Shown here one piece after another: positions 16,032 through 25,070 of a stretch of 64,000 nucleotides of DNA. Source of the DNA: Xanthomarina gelatinilytica (GTDB lineage Bacteria; Bacteroidota; Bacteroidia; Flavobacteriales; Flavobacteriaceae); contig NZ_ANLA01000004.1 in the NCBI RefSeq assembly GCF_000348685.1, forward strand, positions 620,001-684,000, given 5' to 3'. The position numbers and the translations under genes were made by a program. Within the stretch, counting starts at the first letter, position 1. Every line of letters begins with the position of its first letter. Below the pieces are notes generated by a model. That model was given only the letters and a program-made list of their open reading frames with translations. It did no database searches and was not told the origin of the DNA.

Positions 16032-18416
16032 ATGAACAAGTTACTTATTTTATTGTTGTTATTGTCAAATTATGTTTTTTCACAAAGCGAAAATCAATAT
16101 AGTGAAACGGTATTTGAAAACAAAGACTATTTCCACGAATTTCAACAAGAAAAATTCTTTTTACACACCAACAAAACCACCTATTTTACAGGCGAAACCA
16201 TTTGGTGGAAAGCCTATGTAGTAAGCGATTTTAGCGATAAACCCATAACCAATACTACCAATTTATATGTTAATTTTTACGATGCAAACAAAAAATTAAT
16301 ATCACAGCAATTATTTTATTGTGAGAACGGAAAAGCTTATGGCGAAATAGAGTTACCTAGTACTTTAGACACTGGAGAATATTATATAAATCTGGCCACA
16401 CAATGGAATAAAAACTTTAAGAACAAATACACGGTTCCCATTTACATCATTAATTCTAAAACAAGTAATCCTTTAGATGAAGACCTTAAAGTAAATATAG
16501 TGGATGCAATAGATATCGCTTTCTATCCAGAAAGTGGAAGCTTACTTAATAATACGACAAACACAATTTATTTAACCTTACAAAATAATGATGTCTTTTT
16601 AGCTGAACAGGCAGTAGCAATAACAGACAACACCACTAATAAAGCTATAGCCAATATTAAGACCAATAAACTTGGTCACGCAAAATTTAACTTGCTTTAT
16701 CAAGCAAGTAATAATTATACGGCAACGGTAAAATATGAAGATAGCACATACACAAAGCAATTACCGAAAACATTAAACTCTGGTGTCCTTATTCATAAAA
16801 AAGAGAATTTGAATACTAAAACAAGTCAAGATTTTACTATTGAATTTAGTAAAGAGATGTTAGCTCAATATAACGAAAGCACCATTTTTGCAACTGTACA
16901 TAGAAATCAAAAGTTACTTTATATTTTACCCTTTAAAGTGAATAAAAAACACAAGAAATATGTGATACCTATAGAGACCGAAAACCTTTTTAATGGATTT
17001 AATATCATAACCTTATTTAATGAAAAAAACCACCCTATTTCAGAACGTCCTTTTTATGTAGAAACCAAGCAAAATATAGAGATAGAGACTATTAAAAATG
17101 ATACAACAAAAGATTCTATAACCATTGATTTTCAATTAAAAAATAGTTATACAAGTACCAATTTGAGTATTTCGGTCTTGCCAAAAGATACAAAGCTTAA
17201 TGAAAATTCAAGTAACATCATAGATGCTTTTTTACTAAAACCTTATCTAAAAACCAATATCCATTCTGCCAACCATTTAGCCGATGTCGATTTAGACATG
17301 CTGTTGCAAACACAAACAAAACAGACAGTAAAACATACTTTTAATAAGCAACCACCCATTTACCTACAAACAAGAGGTTTAAGCATCAAAGGACGAATTA
17401 ATACGGAATTTAAGAAAAATTATAAAGTACTACTAACCTCAACAGAAAATGAAATCATAGAGGTTACTGATATCAATCCCGATAAATCCTTTGTATTTCC
17501 AAATTTAATAATGAGGGATAGTTCAAATTATAAACTAGCAGTATTAGATGAAAAAGGAGTTATAGTAAAAGCTGGAATTTATGTATATAAACAAATCGAA
17601 AATTATAAGTCAGACAGTTTGCTCGTTTATAATAAAAATCAGTTTCTAACAACTAAAGAAATAGTAAAAGAAGAAATGTTTATCGATTATATCGATACTA
17701 AAGATTCTGAAATACTTGATGAGGTATTGCTAATGGGTAAAAAGCGAAAAGAAATACAAATGGATGAACTTTATCCAAACACACTAAATGAATTAGGTAA
17801 CGGCTTTACACAAAAACTTCAGTTTGATGAGGTAGATGAAATGAATAATACAGTCATACAATATTTGAATAATCAATCTGGAGTTGTTGCTGTCGAAAGA
17901 CCAATGGGTGCCAGTATTATAATAACAAGGACAACATTTGATTCATTTTATGATAGTACTGAAGCTTTAATCCTTTTAAATGGAGTTCCTACTGATGCAG
18001 AATCTGTAGCATATTTACCATTAAGTGAAGTTGAATCAATAAAAATAAACGCAAGTGGCGCAGGTTATGGAACGCGAGGGAGCAATGGAGTGATTTTTAT
18101 AGATCTTAAGAAAGGTGGTGAAAATTATAAAACAACACCAAATTTAAATTATTATACCAGCTCTACAGATTTTGGTTTTATAACGTCTAGACCAACTTTT
18201 GTAGCCTCACAACTTATTTTTAATTCATCAGCAACAAGTCAATTTTATGAAACTCTTGATTGGATTCCTAATTTTAATATATTACCAAATAAATCAAATA
18301 CTTTAAAAATTTATAAAGGCGAACATGAAAACATCAAATTGTTCATCAATGGGATGAATAATGATGGTCAGTTATTTTGTAAAGTTGTTGATTTACCTAT
18401 TAAAAAGGGATTATAA
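16032..18416 (+). CDS. MG2-like and TonB-plug domain protein
   Basis: 794 residues. The chosen ATG at 16032 starts a good signal peptide (MNKLLILLLLLSNYVFSQ). The frame is open further upstream but overlaps the peptide gene. Residues about 30-145 are an MG2-like macroglobulin domain (FFLHTNKTTYFTGETIWWKA), and more beta-sandwich modules follow. Near residue 570 LDEVLLMGKKRKE marks the start of the plug region. Residues about 610-700 are a TonB-receptor plug (ILLNGVPTDAESV, EVESIKINASGAGYGTRGSN, GVIFIDLKKGG) with no beta-barrel after it. Such proteins occur in Bacteroidota without a known job. Its position between the leader-peptide gene and the exporter remnant links it to that system. Confidence 0.85.
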   Translation: MNKLLILLLLLSNYVFSQSENQYSETVFENKDYFHEFQQEKFFLHTNKTTYFTGETIWWKAYVVSDFSDKPITNTTNLYVNFYDANKKLISQQLFYCENGKAYGEIELPSTLDTGEYYINLATQWNKNFKNKYTVPIYIINSKTSNPLDEDLKVNIVDAIDIAFYPESGSLLNNTTNTIYLTLQNNDVFLAEQAVAITDNTTNKAIANIKTNKLGHAKFNLLYQASNNYTATVKYEDSTYTKQLPKTLNSGVLIHKKENLNTKTSQDFTIEFSKEMLAQYNESTIFATVHRNQKLLYILPFKVNKKHKKYVIPIETENLFNGFNIITLFNEKNHPISERPFYVETKQNIEIETIKNDTTKDSITIDFQLKNSYTSTNLSISVLPKDTKLNENSSNIIDAFLLKPYLKTNIHSANHLADVDLDMLLQTQTKQTVKHTFNKQPPIYLQTRGLSIKGRINTEFKKNYKVLLTSTENEIIEVTDINPDKSFVFPNLIMRDSSNYKLAVLDEKGVIVKAGIYVYKQIENYKSDSLLVYNKNQFLTTKEIVKEEMFIDYIDTKDSEILDEVLLMGKKRKEIQMDELYPNTLNELGNGFTQKLQFDEVDEMNNTVIQYLNNQSGVVAVERPMGASIIITRTTFDSFYDSTEALILLNGVPTDAESVAYLPLSEVESIKINASGAGYGTRGSNGVIFIDLKKGGENYKTTPNLNYYTSSTDFGFITSRPTFVASQLIFNSSATSQFYETLDWIPNFNILPNKSNTLKIYKGEHENIKLFINGMNNDGQLFCKVVDLPIKKGL

Positions 18417-18445
18417 ATTAACAGGTTTTCCTCCAAAAACAACTA

Positions 18446-19204
18446 ATGAAGAGTTTCCCGTTTTACAAACAACGAGATCATAAAGACTGTGGACCTACCT
18501 GTTTAAGAATAGTTTCTAAGCATTATAAAAAAAATATAAATACACAACAGCTACGTGAGCTAAGTGAGACCACTAGAGTTGGAAGTAGTTTATTAGGTTT
18601 AAGTGAAGCCTCAGAAAAACTAGGATTTAGAAGTTTGGGGATAAAAGTTGATTTAGATAAGTTACAGGATGCTCCTTTACCCTGTATTCTACATTGGAAT
18701 AAAAATCATTATGTGGTTCTTTATAAAATAAAAAAAGAAGTGTTTTATATTTCAGACCCTGGGCATGGTTTATTAAAATATAGCAAAGAAGATTTTTTAA
18801 AACACTGGATAGGGAATAATGCTACAGACCAAACCGAAGAAGGTATTGCCTTATTATTAGAGCCTACGCCAAAATTTTATAATTCAGATTTTGATACAGA
18901 AAAACAAGAATTTGGCTTTAAATTCTTGTCAAAATATATATTTAAATATAAACAGTTTTTATGGCAATTAGTGATCGGTCTTATTGCTGCCAGTTTATTA
19001 CAGCTTATTTTTCCGTTCTTAACCCAAAGTGTGGTAGATGTTGGTATCAAAAACCAAGACATTCATTTTATTTACTTGATTCTATTTGCACAATTAGCCC
19101 TGTTTGTTGGTAGAACAGCCATTGAAGTTATAAGAAGTTGGATCTTATTGCATTTAAGCACGAGGATTAATATTTCTCTAGTTTCAGATTTCTTTATTAC
19201 ATAA
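18446..19204 (+). pseudogene. Truncated C39-peptidase ABC exporter (peptidase domain plus first membrane helices)
   Basis: 252 residues, where complete peptidase-containing ABC transporters have about 700-730. The C39 domain (residues 1-135) is intact: KQRDHKDCGPTCLRIVSKHY carries the oxyanion Gln and catalytic Cys15, HWNKNHYVVLYK has the His, and DPGHG has the Asp. Two to three transmembrane helices follow (FLWQLVIGLIAASLLQLIFPFL, FIYLILFAQLALFVG). The reading then stops in mid-helical domain after SLVSDFFI, and nothing resembling the rest of the membrane domain or the ATPase follows in any frame. It is called a pseudogene, although the peptidase part could still be made. It would process the double-glycine leader upstream. 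Confidence 0.85.
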
Positions 19205-19335
19205 CTGTTTGGGAAGAAACAATTTCAAGATCATTTCCTAGATTGTTTGTTAAGAAATCTGGATCTAAAAAGGAAAAGTAAATGATATCTTTAACATCGC
19301 TATTTGTTATATCAAAACTATAGTTTAAATAAGAA
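19203..19335 (-). pseudogene. Possible C-terminal gene remnant at the exporter breakpoint
   Basis: On the minus strand a short open frame reads NYSFDITNSDVKDIIYFSF and LDPDFLTNNLGNDLEIVSSQ. It looks like ordinary protein sequence rather than random translation, and ends exactly where the exporter reading on the plus strand breaks off. It has no start or domain, so it may be the tail of another gene joined to the exporter by deletion. I cannot name it, and it could be chance. Confidence 0.3.
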
Positions 19336-19367
19336 AAACCCCAATGGGGATGCGTTCTTCGCTTACA

Positions 19368-19422
19368 TCTCGACTGCACTCAATGTAACACTCTATATTA
19401 TGGTAACTGAGCCTAGTCGAAG
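19368..19422. repeat. Imperfect palindromic intergenic repeat (TGAGC-x-TAGTCGAAG type)
   Basis: A left arm beginning TCTCGACTGCACTCAATG and a right arm GTAACTGAGCCTAGTCGAAG are imperfect reverse complements across an AT-rich loop. The right arm directly abuts the asnS stop codon. The core CTGAGC-x2-AGTCGAAG recurs at 40155-40170. I recognise it as a type of palindrome scattered between genes in flavobacterial genomes. On the minus strand it could also help end asnS transcription. Confidence 0.7.
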
Positions 19423-20856
19423 TTAAAACTCAGCATTTTGAGGTGTTCTAGGAAACGGAATCACGTCGCGAATATTACCCATGCCTGTGGCGAACATCAC
19501 CAAGCGTTCGAAACCTAAACCAAACCCAGAATGTACAGCCGTTCCGTATTTACGTAAATCCAGATACCACCATAATTCTTCTTCGTCTATGTCCAGAGCT
19601 TTCATTTTTTCTTTAAGCACGTCCAAACGTTCTTCACGTTGCGAGCCTCCAACCATTTCGCCAATGCCTGGAAATAAAATATCCATGGCGCGAACCGTTT
19701 TGCCATCTTCGTTTAAACGCATGTAAAAGGCTTTGATGTTGGCAGGATAATCAAACAAAATAACCGGACAGTTAAAGTGTTTTTCCACCAAATAACGTTC
19801 GTGCTCACTTTGTAAATCGGCTCCCCATTCCTCAATAAGATATTTGAATTTTTTCTTCTTGTTTGGTTTGCTGTTTTTAAGGATGTCTATGGCTTCGGTA
19901 TAGCTTACACGTTTAAAATTGTTGTCCACCACGAACTTAATTTTTTCAATCAAGCTCATCTCGCTACGCTCGGCTTGGGGTTTGGTTTTTTCTTCTTCCA
20001 ACAAACGGTTTTCAAGAAATTCCAAATCTTCACGATTGTGTTTTAAAATATAGCTTAAAACCGATTTCATGAAATCTTCGGCTAGATCCATATTTCCAGC
20101 CAAGTCCATAAAAGCCACTTCTGGTTCTATCATCCAGAATTCTGCTAAATGTCTAGAGGTATTCGAGTTTTCGGCTCTAAAAGTAGGTCCAAAGGTGTAC
20201 ACTTTCCCTAAGGACATGGCATAGGTTTCAGCCTCTAATTGTCCGGAAACGGTTAAATTGGTTTCTTTGCCAAAAAAATCTTCTTTAAAATTGACGTTTC
20301 CAGCCTCGTCCAATGGTGGGTTTTTGGCATCCAAATTGGTCACACGGAACATTTCCCCAGCACCTTCAGCATCACTACCAGTTATAATTGGTGTGTGCAT
20401 ATAATAAAACCCATTCTCGTTAAAATATTTATGAATGGCAAAAGACAGGGCAGAACGCAAACGCATCACAGCACTAAAGGTACTGGTTCTGGTGCGTAAA
20501 TGGGCGTTTTCCCTTAAAAACTCAAAAGAGTGTTTTTTAGGTTGAATAGGAAAACTTTCAGGATCTGAATCCCCTAATATGTCAATGGAACTTACTTGTA
20601 TTTCAACACGCTGTCCTTTACCTTGACTTTCTGTCAACGCTCCTTTAATATGAACAGCAGCTCCGGTTGTGATTCTTTTTAACAGAGCTTCGTCGGTGTT
20701 TTCAAAATCTACAACACATTGAATGTTATGTATGGTAGAACCATCGTTTAAGGCAATAAATCGGTTGGCTCTAAAGGTTCTAACCCAACCTTTTACTTCA
20801 ACATCCTGTAAGGTGTTTTCCTTGGAAAGTAAGTTTGCAATGGTACTTGATATCAT
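19423..20856 (-). CDS. asnS: Asparagine--tRNA ligase
   Basis: 477 residues, class IIb aminoacyl-tRNA synthetase charging tRNA-Asn in the cytoplasm. The N-terminal OB-fold anticodon domain covers about residues 15-100 (VEVKGWVRTFRANRFIALNDGS). Class II motif 2 appears as FGPTFRAENSNTSRHLAEFWMIEPE near residues 215-240, and motif 3 as GFGLGFERLVMFATGMGNIRDVIPFPRTP at the C-terminus. The short C-terminus ending in PQNAEF is usual for AsnRS. A -7 box TATCTTTG lies about 20 bases before the ATG. A palindromic repeat follows the stop directly. Confidence 0.98.
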   Translation of the reverse strand: MISSTIANLLSKENTLQDVEVKGWVRTFRANRFIALNDGSTIHNIQCVVDFENTDEALLKRITTGAAVHIKGALTESQGKGQRVEIQVSSIDILGDSDPESFPIQPKKHSFEFLRENAHLRTRTSTFSAVMRLRSALSFAIHKYFNENGFYYMHTPIITGSDAEGAGEMFRVTNLDAKNPPLDEAGNVNFKEDFFGKETNLTVSGQLEAETYAMSLGKVYTFGPTFRAENSNTSRHLAEFWMIEPEVAFMDLAGNMDLAEDFMKSVLSYILKHNREDLEFLENRLLEEEKTKPQAERSEMSLIEKIKFVVDNNFKRVSYTEAIDILKNSKPNKKKKFKYLIEEWGADLQSEHERYLVEKHFNCPVILFDYPANIKAFYMRLNEDGKTVRAMDILFPGIGEMVGGSQREERLDVLKEKMKALDIDEEELWWYLDLRKYGTAVHSGFGLGFERLVMFATGMGNIRDVIPFPRTPQNAEF

Positions 20857-20875
20857 GGTTTTATTATTTTGAATG

Positions 20876-20883
20876 CAAAGATA
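20876..20883 (-). promoter_or_regulatory. -7 box (TATCTTTG) of asnS
   Basis: Reverse-strand TATCTTTG matches TAnnTTTG, 19 bases before the asnS ATG. No matching -33 box is visible. Confidence 0.5.
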
Positions 20884-20901
20884 AGTCTTTGTGCTGTTTT
20901 T

Positions 20902-23328
20902 TTAAGGGTTCTTGTTTGTTTCAGTTTGGTTTTCATCATCATCTTCATCTTCATCTTCATCCGGAATGATATTTATGGATGGTTCTTTTAAAACTTCCTT
21001 ATTGGCAATGTTTCTTTCCAACGATAGCAATAACGAAGGCAATAGCAACAAATTAGATAACATGGCAAAAAGCAAGGTAGCAGAGACCAAGGCTCCTAAG
21101 GCAACGGTTCCTCCAAAACTGGAAAAGGTAAACACCAGGAAGCCAAAGAACAATACAATAGAGGTGTAAAACATACTTACGCCAGTTTCGCGAAGGGCTC
21201 CATAAACCGATTTTCTAATTTTCCAGTGGTTGGCCTGAAGCTCTTGTCGGTACTTGGCCAAAAAGTGAATGGTATCGTCCACCGAAATCCCAAACGCAAT
21301 ACTAAATACCAAAATGGTTGATGGTTTAATAGGAACACCCAAATATCCCATTAAACCAGCTGTAATGACCAAAGGTAACAGGTTAGGGACCAATGAAACC
21401 ACAATCATTCTAAAAGAACGGAACATGTATGCCATAAATAAGGAAATAAGCAAAATGGCCAAGGACAAGGAAATGGCTAAATTCTTAACCAGATATTTGG
21501 TGCCTTTTTGAAACACAAGAGCCTTTCCTGTAATGGTAACATGGTATTTCTCTTCAGGAAACAGTTTGTTGATCTTGGTTTGAAGATCTTCTTCTATGTC
21601 TTCCATCTTATCTGTACCAATGTCTTTCATGAATGTGGTGATACGTGCATATTGCCCGGTACTATCCACAAAATTGCTTAACAGGTTTAAATTGGAAGAA
21701 GAATTTTTGGCATAACTTAAAATAAAGCTGTTTTCTTGTGAGGTTGGCAATTGATAGTATTTAGGGTTGCCATTGTAATACGCTTGTTTGGAGTATTTTA
21801 CCAAACTCACTACCGAAATAGGTCTGGAGAGTTCCGGTATTTCCAAGATAAGTTCCTCTAGTTCGTTCATGCGCTTTAGGGTAGCCAATTTCATGACGCC
21901 TTTTTTGCGTTTGGTGTCCACTAAAATTTCAACAGGCATGATGCCATTGAATTCTTCTTCAAAAAACCGAATGTCCTGGAAAAATTCGGCTTCTTTAGAC
22001 ATGTCCTCTATTAAACTCCCCGATATCTTTATTTGGTAAATACCAATCATACTTGCAATTAAAAGCACAATGGATGTAATGTATATGGTAATGCGTCTTT
22101 CTTTTACCATACGTTCCATCCAATTGACAAAACCTCCAATCCAACGTTTGTTTAAGTGTTCTAAATGTCTGTCTTTAGGAAACGGTAAAAACGTGTAAAT
22201 TATTGGAATAATCAGTAAGCATAAAATAAATATGGAAAGAATGCTTAAAGAGGCTACCACACCAAATTCCTTTAACAGGGTACTTTCGGTTAACATAAAA
22301 GTAGCAAACCCAGAGGCTGTGGTCACGTTGGTCATTAAAGTGGCATTTCCAACTTTGGTGATAACCCGTTGCAGTGATCTTACTTTATTACCATGCAGTT
22401 TGACTTCGTGCTGGTATTTGTTAATTAAAAAGATACAGTTGGGAATACCAATTACAATAATAAGTGGTGGTATTAAAGCTGTAAGAACGGTTAGTTCGTA
22501 TTGTAAAAACCCAATAATCCCAAAGGTCCACATAACTCCAATACAAACTACTAATAGCGAAATAAAGGTGGCTCTAAACGACCTAAAGAACAGGAAGAAA
22601 ATAAGTGAAGTAACACCTAAGGCCAAAGCAATGAACTTCCCAATTTCGTCAACAATATTTTGGGCATTTAAAGTTCTTACATAAGGCATTCCAGAAATTC
22701 TTACGTCTAAATTTGTAGCTTTTTCAAAGGCCTCCACTTTTGGTAACAAAGCATCAAACACAAAATCTTTACGTGCAGCTGTATTTACAATGTCTTTTCT
22801 TAAATAAATGGCTGTACGTATGGTTTTGGTGTTCTTGTTGAACAGGAAATTATCGTAAAATGGATATTTTTGAAACAGATCTTCTTGAAGGGAATCCAAC
22901 TGCCTGTTGGTATGAATGGAATCTGTAATAAAAGGTTCTAGCTCAAAACGTTCCTCTTCTGTGTTTTTTACTAATTTTTTTAGGTCTTTTATGGAAACCA
23001 CGGCTTCAACTTCATCCAAAGACTTGAAGGCTTCAGAAAGCTTGTTCCAAGCGTTTAAATGTTCAACCGTAAACAATGACGAATCTTTAACACCCAACAC
23101 TACCAGATTGCCTTCCTCACCAAATATGTTTAAAAAATCGGTATAGACTATGTTTACTTCGTGATCGTCCGGGAGTAAATTGGCTTCGGTATAGGTAAAG
23201 CGCATATGGTTCCATTGCGTAATAAATAGAACGGTTATGGCTACAATGGAAAGCAGGATTGCAATTTTATTCCTTAGAATAATACGAGCAACCACGTCCC
23301 AAAACCCTTTTGTAAATAATTTTAACAT
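20902..23328 (-). CDS. RND superfamily (MMPL-type) exporter
   Basis: 808 residues with the two-fold RND layout. One transmembrane helix near residue 20 is followed by a large periplasmic loop, then a helix bundle (residues about 225-375) with the sterol-sensing-like segment LALGVTSLIFFLFFRSFRATF. A second loop and a second bundle follow (ISLSLAILLISLFMAYMFRSF). The segment FSIAFGISVDDTIHFLAKYRQ carries the Gly-x-x-x-Asp-Asp proton-relay motif typical of MMPL/hopanoid-type transporters. The C-terminal tail is strongly acidic (DEDEDEDDDENQTE). The substrate is probably a lipid or hydrophobic compound, but the sequence does not tell. It lies 45 bases upstream of asnS in the same direction. Confidence 0.88.
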   Translation of the reverse strand: MLKLFTKGFWDVVARIILRNKIAILLSIVAITVLFITQWNHMRFTYTEANLLPDDHEVNIVYTDFLNIFGEEGNLVVLGVKDSSLFTVEHLNAWNKLSEAFKSLDEVEAVVSIKDLKKLVKNTEEERFELEPFITDSIHTNRQLDSLQEDLFQKYPFYDNFLFNKNTKTIRTAIYLRKDIVNTAARKDFVFDALLPKVEAFEKATNLDVRISGMPYVRTLNAQNIVDEIGKFIALALGVTSLIFFLFFRSFRATFISLLVVCIGVMWTFGIIGFLQYELTVLTALIPPLIIVIGIPNCIFLINKYQHEVKLHGNKVRSLQRVITKVGNATLMTNVTTASGFATFMLTESTLLKEFGVVASLSILSIFILCLLIIPIIYTFLPFPKDRHLEHLNKRWIGGFVNWMERMVKERRITIYITSIVLLIASMIGIYQIKISGSLIEDMSKEAEFFQDIRFFEEEFNGIMPVEILVDTKRKKGVMKLATLKRMNELEELILEIPELSRPISVVSLVKYSKQAYYNGNPKYYQLPTSQENSFILSYAKNSSSNLNLLSNFVDSTGQYARITTFMKDIGTDKMEDIEEDLQTKINKLFPEEKYHVTITGKALVFQKGTKYLVKNLAISLSLAILLISLFMAYMFRSFRMIVVSLVPNLLPLVITAGLMGYLGVPIKPSTILVFSIAFGISVDDTIHFLAKYRQELQANHWKIRKSVYGALRETGVSMFYTSIVLFFGFLVFTFSSFGGTVALGALVSATLLFAMLSNLLLLPSLLLSLERNIANKEVLKEPSINIIPDEDEDEDDDENQTETNKNP

Positions 23329-23541
23329 ACTAAAATAAAAACAGGCGCAAAGTTAGCGAAAAGCAATGTATTTGCTCACGGATTTTAATCATAATCTATG
23401 TTAAATTCAATGTTTGGTGTAAAAAGCGATCCTCTAAATAGGGATTGCTGCGAAAATTTATTTAAAAACGGAATATAACAGAATTGGAATTGGTGTTCCC
23501 TTATGTAAATACAGGGTTTCTTTTTAAAAATGAAATCATTA

Positions 23542-23568
23542 AAAAAAGCGACTTCAAGTCGCTTTTTT
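23542..23568 (-). terminator. Terminator after frr
   Basis: AAAAAAGCGACTT pairs perfectly with AAGTCGCTTTTTT around a single C. It lies five bases from the frr stop and works in either direction, here ending the pyrH-frr transcript. Confidence 0.85.
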
Positions 23569-23572
23569 ACAA

Positions 23573-24127
23573 TTACACGGTCATAATTTCTTTTTCTTTG
23601 ACTTCCAGTAAGGAGTCAATTTTTTGAACATAGGTATCCGTTAATTTTTGAACATCTGCTTCAGCATTTTTTTGAAGATCTTCAGAAACATCTGCTTTTT
23701 TTATGTCGTTATTGGCATCTTTTCTGGCGGTACGCACACTTATTTTTGCATCCTCGGCTTCTGCTTTTGCTTGTTTTGCCAAGTCACGTCTGCGCTCCTC
23801 GGTTAAAGGTGGTACGTTAATAATAATGGTGTCACCATTGTTCATTGGGTTAAAGCCTAAATTGGCAAACATGATCCCTCTTTCAATTTCCTGAAGCATG
23901 TTTTTTTCCCAAGGTTGAACCGTTATGGTTCTACCATCTGGCGTGTTTACGTTGGCAACCTGACTTAAAGGGGTTTGGGAGCCATAATAATCTACCATCA
24001 CACTTCCCAACATGGCAGGACTTGCTTTGCCAGCTCTAATATTAACAAATTGTTTTTCTAGATGCTTAATGGCGGCATCCATAGATTCCTTTGCTGAGTC
24101 TAATATAAATTGAATGTCTTCGTTCAT
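23573..24127 (-). CDS. frr: Ribosome recycling factor
   Basis: 184 residues, the standard length. RRF splits post-termination ribosomes together with EF-G. Diagnostic segments are the FVNIRAGKASPAML motif (residues 27-40), YGSQTPLSQVANV near 49, and VPPLTEERRRDLAKQAKAEAEDAKISVRTARKDAN (about 105-140). The C-terminal long helix ends in LLEVKEKEIMTV. It follows pyrH by 59 bases, the nearly universal rpsB-tsf-pyrH-frr order. Confidence 0.98.
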   Translation of the reverse strand: MNEDIQFILDSAKESMDAAIKHLEKQFVNIRAGKASPAMLGSVMVDYYGSQTPLSQVANVNTPDGRTITVQPWEKNMLQEIERGIMFANLGFNPMNNGDTIIINVPPLTEERRRDLAKQAKAEAEDAKISVRTARKDANNDIKKADVSEDLQKNAEADVQKLTDTYVQKIDSLLEVKEKEIMTV

Positions 24128-24186
24128 CTTTTAAAATTTATTTTTAATGGCTTTTTCAAAAAACAAGCCAAAAGTAAAAGTACGTA

Positions 24187-24894
24187 TTATAAATTAACTT
24201 TAGTTCCTATATTTTCACCAGAAACCACTTTTAACAGATTGCCTTTTTTATTCATATCAAACACAATAATGGGCAATTCGTTTTCTTGACTTAAGGTAAA
24301 AGCAGTGGTATCCATAACCTTTAATCCTTTTCGTAGCACATCGTCAAAAGAGATATGATCAAATTTTATGGCCTTGGAATCCAATTCTGGGTCTGCATTG
24401 TATATACCATCCACTCGGGTCCCTTTTAAAATCACATCGGCTTCAATTTCTATGGCACGTAACACAGCTGCAGAGTCTGTGGTGAAATAAGGGTTTCCTG
24501 TGCCACCTCCAAAAATGACCACTCGTCCTTTTTCCAAATGTCTTAAAGCCCGTCTTCTAATAAAAGGTTCTGCCACCTCTTCAATATGGATGGCTGTTTG
24601 CAACCTGGTTGGTACACCAGCATCCTCCAGAGCACTTTGCAGCGCCAGACCATTTATAACGGTAGCAAGCATGCCCATGTGATCCCCTTGCACTCTGTCC
24701 ATACCGTTACTGGCTCCAGCAACACCTCTAAAAATATTGCCACCACCTATAACTATGGCTACTTCAACACCTTTGTCTGTAATTTCTTTAATGTCTTTCG
24801 CGTACTCTGCCAAACGTTCTGGGTCTATACCGTATTGTCTGCTACCCATTAAAGCCTCTCCAGATAGTTTTAAAAGAATTCTTTTGTATTTCAT
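24187..24894 (-). CDS. pyrH: UMP kinase
   Basis: 235 residues. It phosphorylates UMP to UDP with ATP in the cytoplasm, as a hexamer of the amino-acid-kinase fold. Visible motifs are [13 protein letters not shown] at the N-terminus, [10 protein letters not shown] near residue 49, [18 protein letters not shown] near 68, [17 protein letters not shown] near 128, and the uridine/ATP-site segment [14 protein letters not shown] near 155. It lies between tsf and frr. A TAGCTTTG -7 box upstream and a terminator after tsf indicate that pyrH-frr has its own promoter. Confidence 0.98.
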   Translation of the reverse strand: MKYKRILLKLSGEALMGSRQYGIDPERLAEYAKDIKEITDKGVEVAIVIGGGNIFRGVAGASNGMDRVQGDHMGMLATVINGLALQSALEDAGVPTRLQTAIHIEEVAEPFIRRRALRHLEKGRVVIFGGGTGNPYFTTDSAAVLRAIEIEADVILKGTRVDGIYNADPELDSKAIKFDHISFDDVLRKGLKVMDTTAFTLSQENELPIIVFDMNKKGNLLKVVSGENIGTKVNL

Positions 24895-24945
24895 GTGTTT
24901 TTTAGATGAATATCATTCCTGTTACAAGAGGAATAAAGCGTTTTG

Positions 24946-24953
24946 CAAAGCTA
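24946..24953 (-). promoter_or_regulatory. -7 box (TAGCTTTG) of pyrH-frr
   Basis: Reverse-strand TAGCTTTG matches TAnnTTTG, 51 bases before the pyrH ATG and downstream of the tsf terminator. The same octamer precedes polA. Confidence 0.55.
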
Positions 24954-25006
24954 CATAAATTTTTTATTTATTGAATTTTTATAAAATGAGATTTTACCAA
25001 TAAAAA

Positions 25007-25038
25007 AACCACTACCTCTTAAAAAAGGTAGTGGTTTG
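25007..25038 (-). terminator. Terminator after tsf
   Basis: AAACCACTACCT pairs with AGGTAGTGGTTT across an 8-base loop. On the minus strand it is followed by a run of T. Confidence 0.85.
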
Positions 25039-25070
25039 ATATACTAAGTAATTCTTGCTATTGCGAGAAT

